Below, piece after piece: positions 1 to 6,172 of a stretch of DNA of 6,745 nucleotides. Source of the DNA: an uncultured Flavobacteriales bacterium (GTDB lineage: Bacteria > Bacteroidota > Bacteroidia > Flavobacteriales_D > Sanyastnellaceae); contig CALKUW010000083.1 in NCBI GenBank assembly GCA_937996585.1, positions 1-6,745 on the forward strand, read 5' to 3'. Numbering within the stretch: the first letter of the stretch is position 1; each line of letters starts with the position of its first letter. Both the position numbers and the translations under genes were made by a program. The notes beneath the pieces were generated by a model that was not told where the DNA came from, made no database searches, and saw nothing but the letters and a program-made list of their open reading frames with translations.

Positions 1-735
1 GACGACAGCCGCTTTGCCCTGATCCCCGAGAACTTCCGGTTCGCCGCCAACTTCCTCAAGCTGCACGGCGTGACCCAGGTCGACGGCATCCTGGCCGACC
101 TCGGTGTCAGCTCCCACCAGTTCGATGCGGGCGAACGCGGGTTCAGTACCCGGGCCGACGGCCAGCTCGACATGCGCATGGACCCGCGGCTGCCCGAGGG
201 GGCCGACGCCCTCCTGCGCCGCATGGACGAGCAAGAGCTCACCCGGCTGTTCCGCGAATACGGTGAGCTATCACAGCCACACCGCGCCGCCCGCGCCCTG
301 CGCCAGGCCATGGCCGATGCAGACGCCCCGTCCATCACCTCAACGGGCCGCCTCCAGGAGGTTCTGATGCCCCTTGCGCCCCAACAGAAGCGGAACCAAT
401 ACCTCGCCCAGGCCTTCCAGGCACTGCGCATCGCGGTCAACGACGAACTCGGCGCACTGGCTGAGCTGCTGAAGGCCAGCCTCAGACTCCTCAAACCCGA
501 AGGACGGCTCGTGGTCATCAGCTACCACAGCCTCGAGGACCGCATGGTCAAACGCTTCATGCGCGCCGGCAACCTCGACGGCGAAATCGCCAAGGACTTC
601 CATGGCCGATCGCTCGCCCCCTTCAACAAGGTGACCGGCAAGGCGATCGTCGCCGACGCAGATGAAATGGAACGCAACCCGCGGTCGCGCAGCGCCCGCT
701 TGCGGGTGGCCGCCCGAAACAACCAAGCCGCATGA
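1..735 (+). CDS. rsmH: 16S rRNA (cytosine(1402)-N(4))-methyltransferase RsmH, 5'-truncated
   Basis: RsmH (MraW) uses S-adenosylmethionine to N4-methylate C1402 in the decoding centre of 16S rRNA. The frame is open from base 1, so the gene begins upstream of the window; the GTG at 70 is internal, because the preceding codons read NFRFAANFLKLHG, which is family sequence. 244 residues are present against roughly 300 for the family, so about 60 N-terminal residues are missing, including the glycine-rich SAM-binding motif. Visible landmarks, numbered from the window edge, are VDGILADLGVSSHQFD (about 27-42), ERGFSTRADGQLDMRM (45-60), the VVISYHSLEDRMVKRF segment in the last third, and the family C-terminus NPRSRSARLRVAARN. 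The stop TGA overlaps the ATG of the next gene (ATGA at 732-735). As first gene of the dcw block after mraZ it is in its usual place. Identification is secure; only the 5' end is unseen. Confidence 0.97.
   Translation, partial: DDSRFALIPENFRFAANFLKLHGVTQVDGILADLGVSSHQFDAGERGFSTRADGQLDMRMDPRLPEGADALLRRMDEQELTRLFREYGELSQPHRAARALRQAMADADAPSITSTGRLQEVLMPLAPQQKRNQYLAQAFQALRIAVNDELGALAELLKASLRLLKPEGRLVVISYHSLEDRMVKRFMRAGNLDGEIAKDFHGRSLAPFNKVTGKAIVADADEMERNPRSRSARLRVAARNNQAA
732..735 (+). promoter_or_regulatory. ATGA stop-start overlap, rsmH to ftsL-like
   Basis: The TGA of rsmH (733-735) is nested with the ATG of the next gene (732-734). The upstream bases (aacaaccaagccgc) contain no Shine-Dalgarno sequence. 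Ribosomes ending rsmH are the likely source of initiation. The same arrangement recurs at 1289-1292 and 3430-3433, with a TGATG variant at 6170-6174. Confidence 0.75.
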
Positions 736-1292
736 GCCGTCCATCCAACCGCAGGGGGCGGAACAAGCCCAAGGCCAACCGCCGGCTCACCCCGGAGGAG
801 CGCCTCGCCCGCAACATTGCCCAGGACCACCGCGATGTCCTGACCGCACCACCGAAGCGGCGGCGCAAGGCCGGCCACGCCCAGCCCCTCGACCCGGCGC
901 GCACCCGGCAAACGGGCGGGCAGCCCACCAAGCGTCAGCCCTCCCGTCTCGGCCGCTGGATGGGCCGCGTGTTTTCACCCGTGCGCCAATCCCTGACCGG
1001 CGAATGGCTGGGCGGCCCGGAGGTCATCCGTCACCTGCCCTTCATCGGATTCATCGTCCTGCTCATGCTCGGGTACACCTACCTCGAGTACCAGTACGAA
1101 TACAACGAGCGCGCCATCAAGGAGGGGCGCAAAGAGCTCCAGAACCTGCGCCACCACGAGCAGAGCCTCCGCGGCCGTTTCGAATCACAGCTGCAGCGCA
1201 GTCGCCTCGATGAGGACATGGCCGCGGTCGGGTTGACCGCCCCGACGGCACCCCCCACGAGCCTGCCCGCCAGCAACACCCCCACGCCATGA
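732..1292 (+). CDS. FtsL-like divisome membrane protein with long basic N-terminal tail
   Basis: Small bitopic protein of 186 residues lying between rsmH and ftsI, the position of ftsL in dcw operons. Residues 1-100 are hydrophilic and strongly basic (for example PKRRRK at 41-46), predicted cytoplasmic. A single membrane helix lies at about 102-118 (LPFIGFIVLLMLGYTYL). It is followed by a charged, probably helical or coiled-coil stretch at about 120-160, rich in Glu, Arg and Gln, and a Pro/Thr/Ala-rich tail. This is the FtsL/DivIC architecture; such proteins pair with FtsB or DivIC partners to recruit and activate FtsW-FtsI. Primary sequence in this family is poorly conserved, so the call rests on topology and position. 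The cytoplasmic tail is much longer than in classical FtsL proteins of about 100-120 residues. The start is the ATG overlapping the rsmH stop; no Shine-Dalgarno sequence precedes it. The end overlaps the ftsI start (ATGA at 1289-1292), implying translational coupling. Confidence 0.8.
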   Translation: MSRPSNRRGRNKPKANRRLTPEERLARNIAQDHRDVLTAPPKRRRKAGHAQPLDPARTRQTGGQPTKRQPSRLGRWMGRVFSPVRQSLTGEWLGGPEVIRHLPFIGFIVLLMLGYTYLEYQYEYNERAIKEGRKELQNLRHHEQSLRGRFESQLQRSRLDEDMAAVGLTAPTAPPTSLPASNTPTP

Positions 1293-3433
1293 AGAACCTC
1301 CAGCATATCGCCACGCGGGCCTGGGTGCTCTTCTCGGTCTTCGCCCTGTTCGGGGTGGCCATCCTGTTGCGCATCGCCCAGATCCAGCTTGACCCCGGCC
1401 ACGCCCAGTCCGCCGCCATGCTGCCCCAGGTACGGACCATCGAACCCGAGCGCGGGCGCATCCTGTCCGCCGACGGGCACCTCCTCGCGGCCTCCGTTCC
1501 CCGCTTCGACCTCCACTGGGACCCCACCGTCATCGACACCCCGGAAGAAAAAGCGGAATTCCTGGCCGAACTCCCCGCCCTATCCCAGGCCCTGGCCGAT
1601 GAATTCGGGCAGCGCTCGGAGCAAGGGTGGCGCGACTTCCTCCTGCAGGCGCACGCCTCAGGCAAGAGCCGCTATGTGCGCATTGCGCGCAACATCGAAT
1701 GGGACCGCCGCGGGACCGTGCAGTCCTTCCCCTGGATCGGGGACCACTCCCGCAACCGCTCCGGATTCATGTTCTCCGAAAAGCCGAGGCGGGACAAGCC
1801 TTTCTCCCCCCTCGCCAACCGCACCATCGGGCTCCACCGCCCGGAGGGCAACAGCGTGGGCATCGAAGCCGCATTCAATGAGGCGCTCTCAGGCCAGGCC
1901 GGGGAACAGCTCATGCGGCGCATCCACGGCAACTACTGGATTCCGGCAACCGACGACTTCATCCGCGCACCCGAGCCGGGGCGGGATGTGCGCACCACAA
2001 TTGACCTGCGCACCCAGGACGTCGCCACGGACGCCCTGCGCGCCCAGCTCGAACACCACGCCGCCGAGTGGGGCTGCGCCGTCGTCCTCGAAGTGGGAAC
2101 GGGCAATGTGGTTGCCATGGCCAACCTCGTCCACGACGAAGCGGACAACCGCTATGTCGAATCCTACAACCACGCCATCGGCACCGCGGTGGAGCCCGGC
2201 TCGACCTTCAAGCTGGCCAGCATCATGGCGCTGCTCGAATCCGGCCGGTTGACAGCGTCGGACACCATTGATACGGGCAACGGCAAATACAAGCCGGCCA
2301 AGGGCTGCTCGGAAATGGAGGACACCAGCCATGACGAGGGCGGCTATGGCCCCCTGCGACTCGAAGAAGTGTTCGAGCACAGCTCCAATGTGGGCACCGC
2401 CAAGGCCGTCCAACAGGTCTTCGCCGGGAACGAGCAGGCGTGGCTGGACGCCCTCGCCAACCTCGGACTGGGCGCTCCCCTCGGCATCGCCCTCGCGGGC
2501 GAGGGCCAGCCCAAGGTCCACGCCTCCACCACGGAACGCTCCTGGAGCGCCTGCTCCCTTACCTCGATGTCCATCGGCTACGAGGTCACCATGACGCCGC
2601 TCCAGACGGCGGCCTTCTACAACGCCATCGCATCGGATGGTCGGCTCATTCGTCCGCGCTTCGCGGACGCCTTCCTCGAAGGCAGCCACGTGGTGGAAAG
2701 CCGGCCCGTGGAAGTGATACGCGAACGCATCGCCAGCCGCCCCACCATCGCCGCCATGCAGGACATGATGGAACGGGTGTGCGCGCCGGGCGGACACGGT
2801 ACCGCAGAGGATGTCTTCCGCGACCGCCCCTACCGGGTCGCCGGCAAGACCGGAACGGCCCGCGCCTCCTCACCGCAGGGCGGATACAAGGGACACCGCG
2901 GCTCCTTTGCCGGCTATTTCCCCGCGGACCGACCGGCATACACCATTGCCGTGGTGGTGCAACGGCCCACCGAACACGGGTACTACGGTGGCACCGTGGC
3001 CGCACCGGTCTTCCGCGCCATCGCCGACCACCTCTACGGCACCCACCCTGACCTCACCGAGATGGAAAAAGGCCCCTTGGCCTCCACCCCCCGCCTCCCG
3101 GTTTCCATGAACGGCGATGCCACCGTCCTCACGGGCCTCTACCGCACCCTCGGCATGACCTACGTCCTGGACACGGCGGGCATGGGTCTGGATGTAGCCC
3201 CGAGCCACGTGGCGGCCAGCACGGACGACACCCACGTCACCCTGACCCCGCGCAAGACCGAAGGGTCCGCCATCCCGGACGTCCGCGGCATGGCCCTGCG
3301 CGATGCCGTGCGCCTGCTCGAAACCCGGGGACTGCGTGTGGACATACAGGGGCGCGGCACCGTCCGCCGTCAAAGCATTTCACCCGGAACGGCCCCCCGG
3401 GACGGTCAGACCATCCTGCTCGAACTGTCATGA
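1289..3433 (+). CDS. ftsI: Peptidoglycan D,D-transpeptidase FtsI (PBP3-type) with C-terminal PASTA domain
   Basis: Class B penicillin-binding protein of 714 residues that cross-links septal peptidoglycan in the periplasm. A short cytoplasmic N-terminus leads into one membrane helix at about 11-30 (AWVLFSVFALFGVAILLRIA), which is an uncleaved anchor. The PBP dimerisation domain follows, opening with ERGRILSADGHLLA at about 54-67. The transpeptidase domain carries all three active-site motifs: SxxK at 305-308 (PGSTFK, nucleophile S305), SxN at 365-367 (SSN), and KTG at 520-522 (AGKTGTA). Residues of about 658-714 (IPDVRGMALRDAVRLLETRGL... to the C-terminus) form one PASTA domain. All catalytic residues are intact, so the enzyme should be active and sensitive to beta-lactams. 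The ATG overlaps the stop of the ftsL-like gene and the TGA overlaps the murE ATG, each as ATGA. No Shine-Dalgarno sequence is visible. The sporulation relative SpoVD shares the domain layout but does not fit this operon and phylum. Confidence 0.96.
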   Translation: MKNLQHIATRAWVLFSVFALFGVAILLRIAQIQLDPGHAQSAAMLPQVRTIEPERGRILSADGHLLAASVPRFDLHWDPTVIDTPEEKAEFLAELPALSQALADEFGQRSEQGWRDFLLQAHASGKSRYVRIARNIEWDRRGTVQSFPWIGDHSRNRSGFMFSEKPRRDKPFSPLANRTIGLHRPEGNSVGIEAAFNEALSGQAGEQLMRRIHGNYWIPATDDFIRAPEPGRDVRTTIDLRTQDVATDALRAQLEHHAAEWGCAVVLEVGTGNVVAMANLVHDEADNRYVESYNHAIGTAVEPGSTFKLASIMALLESGRLTASDTIDTGNGKYKPAKGCSEMEDTSHDEGGYGPLRLEEVFEHSSNVGTAKAVQQVFAGNEQAWLDALANLGLGAPLGIALAGEGQPKVHASTTERSWSACSLTSMSIGYEVTMTPLQTAAFYNAIASDGRLIRPRFADAFLEGSHVVESRPVEVIRERIASRPTIAAMQDMMERVCAPGGHGTAEDVFRDRPYRVAGKTGTARASSPQGGYKGHRGSFAGYFPADRPAYTIAVVVQRPTEHGYYGGTVAAPVFRAIADHLYGTHPDLTEMEKGPLASTPRLPVSMNGDATVLTGLYRTLGMTYVLDTAGMGLDVAPSHVAASTDDTHVTLTPRKTEGSAIPDVRGMALRDAVRLLETRGLRVDIQGRGTVRRQSISPGTAPRDGQTILLELS

Positions 3434-4923
3434 AGCTGCTCAAGGACATCCTCTACGGCGCGCGCATCTCCGAAGTGATCGGCTCCACGCACATCGCTGT
3501 GGAGTCCGTGGTGGCGGACAGCCGCAAGGTCAAGCCCTTCAGCTGCTTCGTGGCCATCCCAGGCACGGTGGTCGACGGTCACGAACACATTCCGGGCGCC
3601 GTGCGCGCCGGGGCTGCGGCCGTGGTCTGTGAGCGCCTTCCCGAAGAGGATGACCGCAAGGAGCAGGTCGTCTATATCCAGGTGGAGAACGCCAGGGCCG
3701 CCCTCGGGCACCTGGCCGCCAACTTCCACGACAATCCCGGCGAGCGGCTGCGCATCGTGGCCATCACCGGCACCAACGGCAAGACCACGGTCGCCACACT
3801 GCTGCACCGCCTGGCCAGGATGTTCGACCGCAAGGCGGGACTCGTGAGCACGGTGGAGAACCGCATCGTGGACAAAGTGGTACCCGCCACCCACACGACA
3901 CCCGACCCCGTCGGCCTCCAGAAGCTGTTCGCCGACATGCTGGACGCCGGGTGCACACACTGCTTCATGGAAGCCAGTTCCCACGCACTCGACCAGCACC
4001 GCCTGACGGGAACACCCCTGGCCGGAGGCGTCTTCACCAACATCACCCACGACCACCTCGACTACCACGGCGATTTCAACGCCTACATCGGGGCCAAGAA
4101 GTCCCTGTTCGACAAACTGCCCGCCACGGCCTTCGCCCTGACCAATGCCGATGCCCGGCACCACGACACCATGGTCTCCGGCACGCGGGCCCGCGTCGTC
4201 ACCTACGGCACCAAGCAGGTCGCCGACCACAAGTCCCGCATCGTCGAGAACGGACTGGGCGGACTGCAGCTGCACATTGACGGACAGGACCTCTACACCC
4301 GGCTCATCGGAGAATTCAACGCTTCCAATCTCACCGCGGTCTACGCCGTGGCCCGCGAGCTCGGTTGGGACGCCATGGAGACCCTGACCCACCTCTCCCT
4401 GCTCGACGCGCCCGAAGGCCGCATGCAACAGGTGCGATCGGGCGACGGCAGCGTCCATGCCATCGTGGACTACGCCCACACCCCGGATGCCCTGCGCAAA
4501 GTCCTGGAAACCCTGCAGGCCGTGCGCCAATCCGGTGCCGGTGCCCCCGGTACGGGACACGAAGCGCGCATCCTCTGCGTCGTGGGCTGCGGCGGTGATC
4601 GCGACCGCACCAAGCGGCCCGTCATGGCGCAGGTGGCGGCCGATCTGGCCGACCTCGTCATCCTCACCTCGGACAACCCGCGCAGTGAGGACCCCGCGGC
4701 CATCATCGCCGAAATGAAAGCCGGACTCGACCCCATCCAGGCCCGCAAGGTCACCGCCAACCAGGACAGGGCCGAAGCCATCCGGTCGGCCTGCATCCAG
4801 GCCCGGCCCGGAGACGTCGTGCTCGTCGCCGGCAAGGGTCACGAAAAATACCAGGAGGTCCAGGGCGAAAAGCTCCCGTTCGACGACGTCGCCGTCCTCA
4901 CCGCATCCCTCACCACCCACTGA
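3430..4923 (+). CDS. murE: UDP-MurNAc-L-Ala-D-Glu:meso-diaminopimelate ligase MurE
   Basis: Cytoplasmic ATP-dependent Mur ligase adding the third residue of the peptidoglycan stem peptide. The protein is 497 residues, normal for the family. The N-terminal UDP-substrate domain covers about 1-105 (VVADSRKVKPFSCFVAIPG at about 27-45). The central ATPase domain has the P-loop GTNGKTT at 114-120, THTTPDP at 154-160, EASSHALDQHR at 181-191 and NITHDHLDYHG at 204-214. K223 in GAKKSLF is the likely carbamoylated lysine that positions magnesium. The C-terminal ligand domain carries VDYAHTPDAL at about 346-355, GDRDRTKRP at 389-397 and DNPR at 415-418. DNPR is the signature of meso-diaminopimelate selectivity; lysine-adding MurE enzymes differ here. 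The wall is therefore predicted to be DAP-type, as expected for Gram-negatives. The ATG at 3430 overlaps the ftsI stop. mraY follows after 10 bases, with no murF between them. Confidence 0.97.
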   Translation: MKLLKDILYGARISEVIGSTHIAVESVVADSRKVKPFSCFVAIPGTVVDGHEHIPGAVRAGAAAVVCERLPEEDDRKEQVVYIQVENARAALGHLAANFHDNPGERLRIVAITGTNGKTTVATLLHRLARMFDRKAGLVSTVENRIVDKVVPATHTTPDPVGLQKLFADMLDAGCTHCFMEASSHALDQHRLTGTPLAGGVFTNITHDHLDYHGDFNAYIGAKKSLFDKLPATAFALTNADARHHDTMVSGTRARVVTYGTKQVADHKSRIVENGLGGLQLHIDGQDLYTRLIGEFNASNLTAVYAVARELGWDAMETLTHLSLLDAPEGRMQQVRSGDGSVHAIVDYAHTPDALRKVLETLQAVRQSGAGAPGTGHEARILCVVGCGGDRDRTKRPVMAQVAADLADLVILTSDNPRSEDPAAIIAEMKAGLDPIQARKVTANQDRAEAIRSACIQARPGDVVLVAGKGHEKYQEVQGEKLPFDDVAVLTASLTTH

Positions 4924-4933
4924 TCCCGAGACG

Positions 4934-6172
4934 ATGCTGTACCACCTTTTCGACCACCTCCACCAAAGCGCCGACTTCCCGGGGGCAGGCCTGTTCCAGT
5001 ACATCTCGTTCCGGGCCGCCGCCGCCGCCATGCTCTCCCTGCTGGTCTCCATCGGCATCGGACGGCGCATCATCGAATGGCTGCAGCTGAAGCAGGTGGG
5101 CGAAATCGTCCGCGACCTGGGACTCGAGGGCCAGATGCAGAAGCAAGGCACCCCGACCATGGGCGGCATCATCATCCTGAGTGCCATCCTCGTCCCGACC
5201 CTGCTGCTGGCCGACCTCACCAACGTCTACATCCAGTGCATGCTCCTCGTGACCGTGCTGCTGGGCGGCATCGGCTTCATCGACGACTACATCAAAGTCT
5301 TCCTCAAAAACAAAGAGGGCCTCGCGGGCAAGTTCAAGGTCTTCGGCCAAGTCGCCGCGAGCCTGATGGTGGCCGCCATGCTCTTTTGGAGCCCGCAAGT
5401 CCGGGTGAAGGAAGCCGTCCCCGCCACCGCCGTCGAAGCACTCGCCCAAGGTGTGGAAGACACAGACGGAGACGGCTGGGTGCGGGTGGAGCGCCGGTCC
5501 ATGAAGACCACCATTCCCTTTGTCAAGGACAACGAATTCGACTACGCCAAGTTGACCGACTGGGCCACGGATTCGCCTTGGGCCCAATTCGCCGTCTTCG
5601 CCCTCATCGTCGTCTTCATCGTCACGGCCGTCTCCAACGGGGCCAACCTCACCGACGGCATGGACGGCCTCGCCACAGGGACCAGCGCCATCATCGGGCT
5701 GACCCTCGCCATTCTCGCCTATGTCTCGGGCAACGCCGTTTTCAGCGACTACCTCAACGTCCTGTTCATCCCGGACAGCGGGGAACTTGTGGTGTTCATC
5801 GCCGCCTTTGTAGGCGCGTGCATCGGTTTCCTCTGGTACAATGCCTTTCCGGCCCAGGTCTTCATGGGCGACACGGGCAGCCTCGCGCTCGGCGGCATCA
5901 TCGCCACGTTCGCCATCGCCATCCGCAAGGAGCTGCTGATCCCGGTCCTCTGCGGGATTTTCCTCATCGAGAACCTGAGCGTCGTGCTCCAAGTCGCGTG
6001 GTTCCGCCACACGAAGAAGAAGTACGGCGAAGGCCGCCGGATTTTCCGGATGTCCCCCCTTCACCACCACTACCAAAAGGCCGGCATGCCCGAGAGCAAA
6101 ATCACGGCCCGCTTCTGGATCGTCGGCATCCTGCTGGCCGTCGTCACCATCGTCACCCTCAAAGTCCGTTGA
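4934..6172 (+). CDS. mraY: Phospho-MurNAc-pentapeptide transferase MraY, long Bacteroidota-type form
   Basis: Polytopic inner-membrane enzyme that transfers phospho-MurNAc-pentapeptide from UDP to undecaprenyl phosphate, giving lipid I. Length is 412 residues against about 360 in E. coli. Conserved motifs are KQGTPTMGG (70-78), FIDDYIK (115-121, catalytic aspartates D117 and D118), NLTDGMDGLA (238-247), NAFPAQVFMGDTGS (303-316) and SPLHHHYQKAG (374-384, the MraY HHH signature). The extra length is mainly an insertion at about 155-215, between the fourth and fifth membrane helices. It is expected to face the periplasm and ends in KTTIPFVKDNEFDY (191-204), a segment I recall from Bacteroidota MraY proteins. 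The insertion contains DTDGDGW at 176-182, resembling a calcium-binding DxDxDG loop. The ATG at 4934 is chosen because the N-terminal helices follow with the expected spacing; only a weak GAG lies upstream. The TGA at 6170 shares its A with the murD ATG. Confidence 0.97.
   Translation: MLYHLFDHLHQSADFPGAGLFQYISFRAAAAAMLSLLVSIGIGRRIIEWLQLKQVGEIVRDLGLEGQMQKQGTPTMGGIIILSAILVPTLLLADLTNVYIQCMLLVTVLLGGIGFIDDYIKVFLKNKEGLAGKFKVFGQVAASLMVAAMLFWSPQVRVKEAVPATAVEALAQGVEDTDGDGWVRVERRSMKTTIPFVKDNEFDYAKLTDWATDSPWAQFAVFALIVVFIVTAVSNGANLTDGMDGLATGTSAIIGLTLAILAYVSGNAVFSDYLNVLFIPDSGELVVFIAAFVGACIGFLWYNAFPAQVFMGDTGSLALGGIIATFAIAIRKELLIPVLCGIFLIENLSVVLQVAWFRHTKKKYGEGRRIFRMSPLHHHYQKAGMPESKITARFWIVGILLAVVTIVTLKVR

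Noticed and set aside
70..72. GTG at 70 as the rsmH start
   Set aside because: In-frame residues upstream match RsmH (NFRFAANFL), so the gene is truncated by the window edge rather than starting here.
3406..5223. 605-codon open frame on the minus strand, opposite murE and the start of mraY
   Set aside because: It is a shadow of high-GC codon bias. The translation is low-complexity Gly/Val/Asp/His-rich with no recognisable domain, and the + strand genes have complete motif sets.
4910..6076. 388-codon minus-strand open frame opposite mraY
   Set aside because: Its composition (runs of Asp, Glu, Gly, His) is the typical antisense reading of a membrane protein in GC-rich DNA; no family resemblance.
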